Shown here: in pieces, positions 33,863 through 41,337 of the stretch
Numbering within the stretch: the stretch's first letter is position 1
Layout of the letters: each line of letters opens with the position of its first letter
Origin: a bacterium
Lineage (GTDB): Bacteria > Vulcanimicrobiota > Vulcanimicrobiia > Vulcanimicrobiales > Vulcanimicrobiaceae
DNA length: 64,000 bases
Reading direction: 5' to 3'
NCBI GenBank assembly: GCA_021794175.1
Contig: JAJYRI010000005.1
Location: forward strand, 1 to 64,000
Notes under the pieces: generated by a model
Databases searched by the model: none
The model's input: only the letters and a program-made list of their open reading frames with translations
What the model was told of the DNA's origin: nothing
Program-made: the position numbers and the translations under genes

Positions 33863-34681
33863 GTGAAATTTCCAAAATTACGAGCGACGTTTATGGCCTT
33901 GCTCGCTACCACTGCCCTCGCCGCATGCGCCGGCGGGATAAGCGGTATTCCTCGGGTGGCATCCCCCACCGCCGGAGCAGGCTCGGTGCACGCGAGCGGC
34001 ACGTTATCGCCCGCCGGAGCGCAAGCGATGGCGCCGATGTCGAACCCGTGTAAGGATGTTCCGAATTCGGTGGGCGCAGGGGGCGTGACCACGATGTCTT
34101 CCTGCCAAGATTGCCAATCCTCGGGAACCTGCCAGACCTGTCCAAACGGGAGTCAAGGCGATGGCTGCGCCGTCGGAGCCCCGGGCCCGCCGCCGGGGTG
34201 GAACAACTGCGTTATCGGCTGTAACCCCGGGAACCCCGGCGATCCGATCAATGTCGGGCCGCCTTGTCAGCCGATCTCTTCGTGCATCGCGATGCGGCAA
34301 CCAATTTTAGGGGCCCCATGCTACGGCTCCCCTGTGGAGCTTGGGGACCAGTATCCGGGCACAACAAATGACTACGCGCACGAAATCGTGAACATTTTTC
34401 CGGTATTTGCAAATAATCAGACTGGGAACGAGGATGTTGTTGCGTGGGAATATACAATGGGAGCCGGCAATATGTATATTCAGGGGAATCAGTCGTGCCA
34501 AGGTTTTTGGCAAGACCTCACCGCAGGTGCCTTCGGGCCGGCTGCAGCCTTTGAGAGCGGCGGTATCTCTGGGATGAATAGCAATCAAGCCAGCCAAGTT
34601 GAAAAGTACGCTGCATCCCACCACGGCTACGTTGGGACGACGGCATGTTTCTCTCATAATCTTCCGCCCACCCAGACGTAG
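33863..34681 (+). CDS. secreted Cys-rich lipoprotein of unknown function
   Basis: The 272-residue protein starts (GTG after a GGGAG ribosome site) with a lipoprotein signal: basic MKFPKLR, a hydrophobic run and the lipobox LAAC at about residues 18-21. The mature part is rich in Cys, Pro and Gly, with paired Cys motifs (SSCQDCQSSGTCQTCPNG), then a low-complexity Pro-Gly section. A C-terminal globular region of about 120 residues contains DVVAWEYTMGAGNMYIQGNQ. Base composition drops noticeably in the second half of the gene. I do not recognise the family. The poly(C) tract upstream may switch its expression. Confidence 0.65.
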   Translation: MKFPKLRATFMALLATTALAACAGGISGIPRVASPTAGAGSVHASGTLSPAGAQAMAPMSNPCKDVPNSVGAGGVTTMSSCQDCQSSGTCQTCPNGSQGDGCAVGAPGPPPGWNNCVIGCNPGNPGDPINVGPPCQPISSCIAMRQPILGAPCYGSPVELGDQYPGTTNDYAHEIVNIFPVFANNQTGNEDVVAWEYTMGAGNMYIQGNQSCQGFWQDLTAGAFGPAAAFESGGISGMNSNQASQVEKYAASHHGYVGTTACFSHNLPPTQT

Positions 34682-34861
34682 TGTTCTAAGGAATTGTGTG
34701 ATCGAATGATAATCACTCAATCACAACCGTCCTCTACCGCCGGCGCGGCGGTGAGGCCGACACAAATCGTCCATCAACGTATTTGCCGTCAAATCACCGT
34801 CCAGAAACACGATCAATTGCCTGGTAATGCAGTTTCGCACTCGGCAGAGGTAGCGCATGCT

Positions 34862-35139
34862 GTTGTCGTCAGTCTTCACTCCGTCGTTCTCGGATTCATT
34901 TACGTTCGGAACGATGGTGTGTCGTTTTATGAGGACGGATCGATTCGCTACTTGTTTGTTCCGACGCAAATGCGATCCATGGTCCTAAGATCTTTGCATA
35001 TTCAATCGAAAACCCCGCGAGCGAGCGGGACAATAACGAGACTCCAACGCTCCCCATTTACGACATTGATCCGGAATGGGTTTGGCCTTACGAGCTGTTA
35101 TTGAAGAAGCTCAATCGAGCGATCGTGACGACGGTTTAG
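34862..35139 (+). pseudogene. possible frameshifted C-terminal remnant of an unknown protein
   Basis: The 34682-35312 gap has no convincing intact gene. Two pieces of protein-like sequence lie in adjacent frames. GFIYVRNDGVSFYEDGSIRY comes first (frame of base 34694). After a likely one-base loss near 34964, IDPEWVWPYELLLKKLNRAI follows and ends at a TAG at 35137-35139. Lower GC than the surroundings supports decayed foreign DNA. I cannot name the family. An alternative is that neither piece is coding. Confidence 0.3.
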
Positions 35140-35152
35140 GTCGTCACGATCG
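35120..35152 (+). terminator. perfect 13-bp inverted repeat (terminator-like hairpin)
   Basis: CGATCGTGACGAC at 35120-35132 pairs perfectly with GTCGTCACGATCG at 35140-35152 around a 7-base loop that contains the TAG of the remnant frame. No T-run follows on either strand, so it is either a rho-independent terminator without a U tract, a stabilising hairpin or a protein site. It lies between the decayed region and the convergent metX gene. Confidence 0.5.
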
Positions 35153-35312
35153 GCTTGGTACGGAACATCGGCTTCATTTCGACCGCCGTTTCGTAGCTGC
35201 GGGTGCCTGTCGCGAGCTAGCCGATGATTTCAGGCGAAAATCAAATCCCAGCAAAACCAGGCCTTGATTTCATTCCGAAGGAAGGAGCGAGCGAAGATAG
35301 CACCGCTTGTCG

Positions 35313-36257
35313 CTACATCACGACGCCCGCCAATATATTTTGCGCGAGGAGTTCGGCGAGTGCCGCATCCTCGGCAAGAAAAGCATCGTGGCCATGTTCG
35401 CTGCGCATCTCGATGTAGCGAGCGTCGATGCCACGGCATGCAATCCGTTCCGCAGCGTCGCGAATCTCGCGCGCCGGAAAGAGCGTGTCGGAGGAGATGC
35501 CGACGAACGTGAGCGGCGGTGTGTTCTCCGGCCAGTCGCTCTCGCGGAGATCGAAGGAATCCATCGCATGCGTGAGCGTGCGATAGGTCGCGGCGTCGAT
35601 GCGCTCGAGAATGCGCGCTGCCTGGAGATCGAGGAACCCCTCGATGTCGAACCGTCCTCCGCCGTTGCGGTCGGGGCGGCGGCCGTGGCGTCGCGAGAGC
35701 AGCGCATCGCTCTTGTAGGTGAGCATCGCGATCTTGCGCGCTAAGCCGAGTCCGGCAACCGGGTCGAGGGCGAGCGCATCGCGTTGGATCGCGTTGTACG
35801 CAATCGCGAGTGTGCCGGTTCGATCCGGGGCGCCGATCGCCACCGCACCACCGATGCGATCGGGAGCATCATGCGCCCATTGGAGTGCCTGCATGCCGCC
35901 CATCGAACCGCCGATGGCGAGATCGATGCGATCGATCTCGAGGATATCGAGCGCGCGTCGCTGCGCGCGCACGATATCGGCGATCGTGATTCGTTCGCGA
36001 ACCGGCGTCGAACCATAACACGAGCCGAGCATATTGATGCCGACGATGCAGCAGTCGCGCGGATCGAAGAGCGCGGCTTCGCCGACGAGGCCGGGCCACC
36101 ACGTAGCAGCGCGATGGTCGCCGGTGAGCGCGTGCAGCACCAGCACGACGCGGCCACAGGTCGGGGCGCCATAGATTGCGACGCGCTGCTCGACGGCGGG
36201 CAGGATCTGCCCACCGTCGAGCTCGAGCGCGCCGATCGCTATCGTCCGTTCGGTCAC
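35313..36257 (-). CDS. metX: homoserine O-acetyltransferase
   Basis: MetX activates homoserine with acetyl-CoA for direct sulfhydrylation by MetY. The 314-residue alpha/beta-hydrolase has the nucleophile elbow IGGSMGGMQALQWA (about residues 114-127), the NMLGSCYGSTP region and the catalytic His in SEHGHDAFLAE near the C-terminus. It is somewhat shorter than many MetX proteins. Some such enzymes use succinyl-CoA, but pairing with MetY favours acetyl. The ATG overlaps the metY stop, so it is the last gene of the hom-metY-metX operon controlled by the attenuator at 38717-38894. Confidence 0.88.
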   Translation of the reverse strand: MTERTIAIGALELDGGQILPAVEQRVAIYGAPTCGRVVLVLHALTGDHRAATWWPGLVGEAALFDPRDCCIVGINMLGSCYGSTPVRERITIADIVRAQRRALDILEIDRIDLAIGGSMGGMQALQWAHDAPDRIGGAVAIGAPDRTGTLAIAYNAIQRDALALDPVAGLGLARKIAMLTYKSDALLSRRHGRRPDRNGGGRFDIEGFLDLQAARILERIDAATYRTLTHAMDSFDLRESDWPENTPPLTFVGISSDTLFPAREIRDAAERIACRGIDARYIEMRSEHGHDAFLAEDAALAELLAQNILAGVVM

Positions 36258-37549
36258 GATCCGAGCGCCTCCGCGAGATCGGCGATGAGATCGTCGCTAT
36301 CCTCGATGCCGACTGAGAGGCGGATCGTGCTCTCATCGACGCCGCTTGCGAGTCGTTCACGCGCAGTGAGCTGTCGGTGCGTGGTCGACGCGGGATGAAT
36401 CGCGAGCGATTTCGCATCGCCGACGTTCGCCAGCAGCGAAAACAGGCGTAGTCGGTCGATCGTCGCGCGCGCTTCGCCTTCGTCGCCGCGAACGTCAAAC
36501 GTGACGATTGCCCCTGCTCCTTTCGGGAGATAGCGTAACGCAAGATGATGCTCGGGGTCGCTTGCAAGTCCCGGGTAGCGCACCGATGCGACGCGCGGAT
36601 GCGCGGCGAGGTACTCGGCGACCTTCGTCGCGTTGGCGACGTGCCGCTCGATCCGTACCCCCAACGTCTCAAGCCCCTGCAGAAGCAGCCACGCGTTAAA
36701 CGGCGAGAGGGCGGCGCCGATATCGCGCAGCAGTTGCACGCGCGCCTTCACGATATAGGCTGCCGCACCGAATGCCGCGGCGTATTCGATATTATTATAG
36801 GTCGGGTCGGGAGCCGTGAAGTCAGCGTGGCGCGAACTCGCCGCCCAATCGAAGCGACCGCCGTCGACGATAAGCCCGCCGATCGCGACGCCATGTCCGC
36901 CGATAAATTTCGTCGCCGAATGGATGACGATATCGGCGCCGTATTCGATCGGACGAAGAAGATAGGGCGTTGCCAGCGTGTTATCGACGATCGAGGGTAG
37001 CGAATGACGATGCGCGAGCGCGGAGATCGCTTCGACGTCGAGCACGTCGAGGCGGGGGTTGCCGATGCTCTCTGCATAGAGTGCTTTCGTTCTCGGCTGG
37101 ATCGCTGCTTCGACGGCCGTGAGATCGGAGAAATCGACGAGCGAGACCTCGATGCCGAATCGACGCAGCGTATGGGAGAAGGCGTTATAGGTGCCGCCGT
37201 AGAGCGATGCCGAGCTGACGATATGGTCGCCGGCTCCGGCGAGGTTGAGAATGGCATAGATCGCGGCGGCCTGACCGCTGGCGACGGCGAGTGCGCCGAC
37301 GCCGCCTTCGAGATCGGCGATCCGTTTTTCGAGAACGTCGGTGGTGGGATTGTTTATCCGGGTATAGATATTGCCGAACTCTTCGAGCCCGAAGAGGCGC
37401 CCGGCATGCGCGGTGTCGTCGAAGCGATACGAGGTGGTCTGATAGATCGGCAACGCGCGCGATTTGGTCGTCGGGTCGCCGTCGAAGGCGGCGTGCAGCG
37501 CGCGGGTATTAAGGCCTTGAGATCGGGTCTGCGCAGTGATAGCGGACAT
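36254..37549 (-). CDS. metY: O-acetylhomoserine sulfhydrylase (aminocarboxypropyltransferase)
   Basis: MetY is a PLP enzyme that makes homocysteine directly from O-acetylhomoserine and sulfide. It has 431 residues, longer than MetB/MetC relatives as expected for MetY. Visible features are YQTTSYRFDDTAHAGRLFGL, YTRINNPTTDVLEKRIADLE, VDNTLATPYLLRPIEYGAD and the PLP lysine in SATKFIGGHG (about residue 214). An AAAGGACC ribosome site precedes the ATG. It lies 15 bases after hom and overlaps metX, which makes its substrate. Confidence 0.92.
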   Translation of the reverse strand: MSAITAQTRSQGLNTRALHAAFDGDPTTKSRALPIYQTTSYRFDDTAHAGRLFGLEEFGNIYTRINNPTTDVLEKRIADLEGGVGALAVASGQAAAIYAILNLAGAGDHIVSSASLYGGTYNAFSHTLRRFGIEVSLVDFSDLTAVEAAIQPRTKALYAESIGNPRLDVLDVEAISALAHRHSLPSIVDNTLATPYLLRPIEYGADIVIHSATKFIGGHGVAIGGLIVDGGRFDWAASSRHADFTAPDPTYNNIEYAAAFGAAAYIVKARVQLLRDIGAALSPFNAWLLLQGLETLGVRIERHVANATKVAEYLAAHPRVASVRYPGLASDPEHHLALRYLPKGAGAIVTFDVRGDEGEARATIDRLRLFSLLANVGDAKSLAIHPASTTHRQLTARERLASGVDESTIRLSVGIEDSDDLIADLAEALGS

Positions 37550-37564
37550 GAGAGGGTCCTTTCT

Positions 37565-38674
37565 TTAACGTGCCGACGATGAGTGCGCAGCATCGAGCTG
37601 CGTCGCCGGAGATGTGAGGAAACCATCGTTCCAGATGGCGAGCGTATCGGGAAAAATCGAACGAATATCGAGGATCGGTGTGAAGCCGTCGTGGAGATCG
37701 TTGCGCTGTGTACGGGCGACGATGCTTCGTAGCACGTCGGCAATATCGCCGAGAATCGCACTCGATGTTGCCGGTCGGCCGGCGCCGACACCGCGCAAGT
37801 AGAGCTCGCCGGCATCGCGTGCATGAATGAGGATGCCGTTCTGCGCGCCCTCGAGCGCGCCGAGCGGATGATCGCGAGGAACGAGCGCCGGGGCGACCTC
37901 CGCGGCGATGCCCTCTTCGTCTCGCCGTGCGACGGCGAGAAGCTTCATGCGATATCCGCGCTTGCTATAGCGACGTAACGCCTCGCCGTCGATGCCGCGA
38001 ATGCCGCGATAGCGGAGGCGCGGCGTAATTGCCGCGGCTCGGAACGCGCGCTGAACGAGTATCGCGAGCTTATGCGCGCTGTCGAGCCCGTCGATATCTT
38101 CGCTCGGGTCTGCCTCGGCGAAGCCTGCACGTTGGGCGTCGGCGAGCGCTTCATCGAAACTTCCGCCCTGCTCCATCGCGCCCAGAATTGCGTTACACGT
38201 GCCGTTGAGGACGCCGACGAAACTCGCGATCGGATCGCCTGCGAGCGCCTCATCGATCGTTCGCAAAATCGGGAGAGCGCCGCCGACGGCGGCCTCATAT
38301 CGCAAGCTCACGCCGCGCCGCGCTGCAAGTGCGTGAAGTCGCGGTCCTTGCGAACCGATGAGGGCCTTGTTGGCGGTGACGACATGAGCGCCGCGCTCGA
38401 GGGCGCGTTCGACAAATTCTGCGGCGAGCGTCGTGCCGCCCATCGTTTCGACGACGAGATCGATCCGGTGATCGGCGAGGAGAGCGTTCGCCGAATCGAT
38501 CAGCAACGAGCGCGGGATGCCCTCGCCCCGCCCGCTTGCAAGCGAGCGCACGGCGATGGCGTGGACGGTATGGGCGATGCCGTGAACGCGCGGTTCACCG
38601 GCGAGCAAGCGTTGAGCGACGCCGCCGCCGACGACGCCGCAGCCGAGTATGCCGATTCCGATTGATGCCTGCAT
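37565..38674 (-). CDS. hom: homoserine dehydrogenase without ACT domain
   Basis: Hom reduces aspartate semialdehyde to homoserine, the branch point to methionine and threonine. The 369-residue protein starts with the NAD(P)-binding GILGCGVVGGGVAQRL (about residues 8-23). It contains VVTANKALIGSQG, GVLNGTCNAIL and DPSEDIDGLDSAHKLAIL (about residues 197-214) with catalytic residues. It ends soon after the catalytic domain, so the usual C-terminal ACT feedback domain is absent. This fits control at transcription: a leader peptide and terminator lie just upstream. A strong AGGAGG ribosome site precedes the ATG. Confidence 0.92.
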   Translation of the reverse strand: MQASIGIGILGCGVVGGGVAQRLLAGEPRVHGIAHTVHAIAVRSLASGRGEGIPRSLLIDSANALLADHRIDLVVETMGGTTLAAEFVERALERGAHVVTANKALIGSQGPRLHALAARRGVSLRYEAAVGGALPILRTIDEALAGDPIASFVGVLNGTCNAILGAMEQGGSFDEALADAQRAGFAEADPSEDIDGLDSAHKLAILVQRAFRAAAITPRLRYRGIRGIDGEALRRYSKRGYRMKLLAVARRDEEGIAAEVAPALVPRDHPLGALEGAQNGILIHARDAGELYLRGVGAGRPATSSAILGDIADVLRSIVARTQRNDLHDGFTPILDIRSIFPDTLAIWNDGFLTSPATQLDAAHSSSAR

Positions 38675-38716
38675 GGGTCTGCCTCCTGGTGAGATGAGGA
38701 AAGCGACTGAGGATAT

Positions 38717-38749
38717 GAAAACGCCCCCGTCGCTGTTGCGACGGGGGCG
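38717..38749 (-). terminator. intrinsic terminator (attenuator) in the hom leader
   Basis: On the minus strand a perfect 12-bp stem (CGCCCCCGTCGC, loop AACA, GCGACGGGGGCG, 38722-38749) is followed by TTTT at 38718-38721. It lies between the leader peptide stop (38778) and the hom start (38674), so read-through must be regulated for hom to be expressed. A 7-base segment inside the leader coding region (38804-38810) can pair with its first arm. Confidence 0.85.
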
Positions 38750-38777
38750 CCTTCTTCGATGGTGAGCGTCGAGCGCT

Positions 38778-38858
38778 CTACGTCATCGCAAATGGCAACC
38801 TTGCCGTCGCGCGCTTGGCGGAACAGCAAGTGGACATTCGCGATGCGAACGAGATCAT
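38778..38858 (-). CDS. 26-residue leader peptide of the hom-metY-metX attenuator
   Basis: A short reading frame, MISFASRMSTCCSAKRATAR then LPFAMT, begins exactly where the promoter at 38866-38894 should start transcription. It would be translated without a ribosome-binding site. It holds adjacent Cys codons (11-12) just after Met8 and Thr10, plus further Met and Thr codons, the end products of the hom and met pathways or their sulfur donor. Codons 17-19 contain GCGACGG, which can pair with the terminator's first arm. A ribosome stalled at the Cys codons would leave this segment free and prevent termination. Expression is inferred, not shown. Confidence 0.6.
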   Translation of the reverse strand: MISFASRMSTCCSAKRATARLPFAMT

Positions 38859-38865
38859 GGCGTGC

Positions 38866-38894
38866 ATACTACCCCATGCCCTCGCATCCGTCAA
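38866..38894 (-). promoter_or_regulatory. promoter of the hom-metY-metX operon
   Basis: On the minus strand TTGACG (38894-38889) is followed after exactly 17 bases by TAGTAT (38871-38866). The expected start point, 7 to 8 bases further, is at or next to the ATG of the leader peptide (38858). This spacing is the main reason to call the leader leaderless. Confidence 0.65.
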
Positions 38895-39028
38895 GCGAGG
38901 CGACGGAATTAACGAAATCATGACCCGCACCCAGCGCTCGCTTCGCAGGCGATCGCACCAGGATCGGCAACCTCCCGAGAACGCTGTGCCGTTGGGTGCG
39001 GCTATTCCGGAAAGGTACGTGGACAAGG

Positions 39029-39181
39029 ATGAGTATTTCCTCGATTGCCTCCGCCTCGGCTGGGGTTCAGAGCGCCGTGAAGTCGCTCGTCACGACACAA
39101 CACGAAGCGCAGCTGGAAGCAGCTGTCGGCATTCAAGACGGCGACGAGAACGTCGGCACCAACGTCAACCAAACCGCATAG
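39029..39181 (+). CDS. small 50-residue protein with its own terminator
   Basis: The product is MSISSIASASAGVQSAVKSL followed by 30 more residues, helical and rich in Ser, Ala and Val. It loosely resembles small YjfB-type putative motility proteins, which also start with a short Ser/Ala-rich segment, but this is weak. Two facts support a real gene: sensible codon use on the plus strand, and a strong intrinsic terminator 23 bases after the stop. A GGAAAGG ribosome-site candidate lies about 12 bases before the ATG. It stands alone between the divergent met leader and the convergent thrB gene. Confidence 0.5.
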   Translation: MSISSIASASAGVQSAVKSLVTTQHEAQLEAAVGIQDGDENVGTNVNQTA

Positions 39182-39203
39182 CGCACGTTCAACGGTTGAG
39201 AGA

Positions 39204-39238
39204 GGACGCATGCGCGTTGGCGCACGCGTCCTTTTTTT
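39204..39238 (+). terminator. intrinsic terminator after the small protein gene
   Basis: GGACGC/GCGTCC and TGCGC/GCGCA pair with one mismatch around a GTTG loop (39204-39231), followed by seven T at 39232-39238. It ends transcripts coming from the left. The T-run also overlaps the thrB stop codon, which lies on the other strand. Confidence 0.9.
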
Positions 39239-40142
39239 AGGTCAAGCGGGGGTGCGTGCAATCGCGAACGGCGAGTCCGCGCGCACTCGGCCGTAGGCGC
39301 AGCGTCACGGCGGCAATACCGGTGTCGGTAAAGAACGATCGCAGATCTTCGCCGATACGACGCACGTCTGCCTGACGCTCCAAGAGCGCGATTGCAGTCG
39401 GTCCGGCGCCGGAGAGCGCGATGCCGCGAACCCCGGGGGCATCGTAAGCGAGCAAAGCGCGCAGACCGGGGATTTTGCGCGCGCGGTACGGTTGATGGAT
39501 ACGGTCGCGCATCGCCTCGCGCAGCGAATCGAGCTTGCCGGCGGCGAGTGCGGCGGCAAGCAGTGCCGCACGCTGGATCGAGAAGACGGCGTCCGCGCGC
39601 GCATATCGAGCCGGAAGCAACGAACGAGCGGCTGCAGTGGAAAGATCGATCTGCGGGATCGTCAAGAGCGCGACCGTATCGCGCAGTGCCGGTAAGCGAA
39701 GAAAATTGCGCGCATCGCAGGCGATGGTCGTGCCGCCGTAGAGCGCGGCGAGTGCGTTATCGGGGTGTCCTTCGATCTCGCAGGCGAGCGCGGCGATCTG
39801 CGCGCGGTCGAGTCGATTCCCGGCGGCACGCTGAGCGATCCCGAGCGCGAGTACCGTTGCCGCCGCGCTCGACCCGAGCCCGGCACCGAGCGGGATATCG
39901 TTGCCGATCTCGATGCGAACGCCGGGCAGCGCGCCGAGCCGTCGCATCGAGCGTTCGATCGCGTCGCGCAGCCCGCCGTGCGTCGGCGCGTGCGCGCCGG
40001 CCGTGAAATGCAATGCAAAACGCCGAGCGGGCGTGACCTGTGCATGCATCCGCGCCGAGAGCGCGATGGCGACGGCATCGAACCCGGGGCCGAGATTCGC
40101 GCTGCTCGCCGGTGCGCTCGCGTGAAAGTTACGCGCCGACAT
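39237..40142 (-). CDS. thrB: homoserine kinase
   Basis: ThrB phosphorylates homoserine on the way to threonine. The 301-residue GHMP kinase has the N-terminal APASSANLGPGFDAVAIAL (about residues 10-28) and the ATP loop IPLGAGLGSSAAATVLAL (about residues 80-97), with GIALSGAGPTAIAL toward the end. The ATG at 40142 is preferred because it places the conserved motif at the usual distance; another ATG lies 30 bases upstream. It overlaps the thrC end by 14 bases. Its terminus meets the plus-strand terminator of the small gene. Confidence 0.91.
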   Translation of the reverse strand: MSARNFHASAPASSANLGPGFDAVAIALSARMHAQVTPARRFALHFTAGAHAPTHGGLRDAIERSMRRLGALPGVRIEIGNDIPLGAGLGSSAAATVLALGIAQRAAGNRLDRAQIAALACEIEGHPDNALAALYGGTTIACDARNFLRLPALRDTVALLTIPQIDLSTAAARSLLPARYARADAVFSIQRAALLAAALAAGKLDSLREAMRDRIHQPYRARKIPGLRALLAYDAPGVRGIALSGAGPTAIALLERQADVRRIGEDLRSFFTDTGIAAVTLRLRPSARGLAVRDCTHPRLT

Positions 40143-41337
40143 CGCGGCGGTCCGCAACGCGCACGCTCGCATCGCTATCTTTGAGCACGTGCCCGGTTAA
40201 CACCGCGACGATATCGTCGCTTGCGGAGAGTATCCCGTCGGCGCGCAAGCGCACGATGCCCGCGAGCGTCGCTGCCGACGCAGGTTCGCAGCCGATCCCC
40301 GCAGCGCCGATCCGCCCTTTCGCTGCGTCGATCTCCTCGTCGCTTACCGCGACGGCGACCCCGTTCGAGGCGTCGAGTTCGGCCCGTGCTTTTCGCCACG
40401 ATTTCGGGGCGCCGACGGCGATGGCGCTGGCGATGGTGCGCGGAACGACCGGAATGAGGTCGGTGCCCGAACGATAGAGCGTAACGAACGGAGCGGCGCC
40501 TTCGGCTTGCACCACCGCGATCCGGGGCAAGCGGTCGATCAGGCCGAGCGCTCGCGCTTCGCGGAATCCTTTGCCGATTGCGCTGGAGTTCCCGAGATTT
40601 CCGCCGGGAACGACGACCCAATCGGGCACTTTCCACGAGCGCGCTTCAAGCATCGCGAACGCAGTACACTTTTGCCCCTCGAGGCGATAGGGGTTAATCG
40701 AGTTGACAACCGCGGCGCCGTCATGGGCGCCGTCGGTTAAGGCGGCGAGCGCATCGTCGAACGATCCTTCGACTTCGACCACGCGGACGCCGTAGTCGCG
40801 CATCTGCGCGAGCTTCGCACCGGAAATTTTGCCACGCGGAACCAGCGCATAGGCTTCCATGCCCGCGCGGGCGGCGTACGCCGCCATCGACGATGCGGTA
40901 TTTCCGGTGCTCGCGCAGATTGCGCGCCCGGCTCCGGCGGCGCGTGCCGCCGAAATGGCCACCGTCATGCCGAGATCTTTGAACGACCCGGTCGGATTCA
41001 TTCCGAGATGGAGAAACGCAAGTGCGGCAACGCCTTCGCGAGCCGCGATCTCCGGCGCGTCGTACAGTGGGACGTTTCCCTCGGCGAGCGTTACGATCGC
41101 ATCGTGCGGAACCGGCGGAAGCAGCTCGCGCCAGCGCCAGATACCGCTGCGATCGAGCGGATCGTTGCCCGCGCGGCGACCGGCTACCATCGCGACATAC
41201 GCGCGCGCCGCGCTCGCGTCGACCGGAGCGGCCTGCAAGGCAAATTCGAGCAGCTCGCCACAGGCTGCACAGGGAGCATCGTGGCGTAACGCGGGTTTCG
41301 CGCAGCGGCTACACCGAAGTTCGTAGCGTGCGATCAT
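40129..41337 (-). CDS. threonine synthase thrC: threonine synthase
   Basis: ThrC turns phosphohomoserine into threonine with PLP. The 402-residue protein begins with a small zinc-ribbon-like segment (LRCSRCAKPALRHDAPCAAC, about residues 7-26), as in many bacterial and archaeal ThrC. It carries the PLP lysine in MNPTGSFKDLGMTVA (about residues 111-125) and ASTGNTASSMAAYAARAG. The ATG at 41337 overlaps the tsaD stop (ATGA), so a much longer upstream-open frame is rejected. The order tsaD-thrC-thrB links threonine synthesis with the tRNA-threonylcarbamoyl gene tsaD, which uses threonine. Confidence 0.92.
   Translation of the reverse strand: MIARYELRCSRCAKPALRHDAPCAACGELLEFALQAAPVDASAARAYVAMVAGRRAGNDPLDRSGIWRWRELLPPVPHDAIVTLAEGNVPLYDAPEIAAREGVAALAFLHLGMNPTGSFKDLGMTVAISAARAAGAGRAICASTGNTASSMAAYAARAGMEAYALVPRGKISGAKLAQMRDYGVRVVEVEGSFDDALAALTDGAHDGAAVVNSINPYRLEGQKCTAFAMLEARSWKVPDWVVVPGGNLGNSSAIGKGFREARALGLIDRLPRIAVVQAEGAAPFVTLYRSGTDLIPVVPRTIASAIAVGAPKSWRKARAELDASNGVAVAVSDEEIDAAKGRIGAAGIGCEPASAATLAGIVRLRADGILSASDDIVAVLTGHVLKDSDASVRVADRRDVGA

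Noticed and set aside
34694-35104. 136-residue plus-strand frame in the lipoprotein-metX gap
   Set aside because: Composition looks random over most of its length, there is no ribosome site, and the more protein-like pieces lie in two frames. Treated as possible decay instead.
38675-38900. SAM riboswitch upstream of hom
   Set aside because: No S-box or SAM-II core elements are visible; the leader peptide plus terminator explains the region better.
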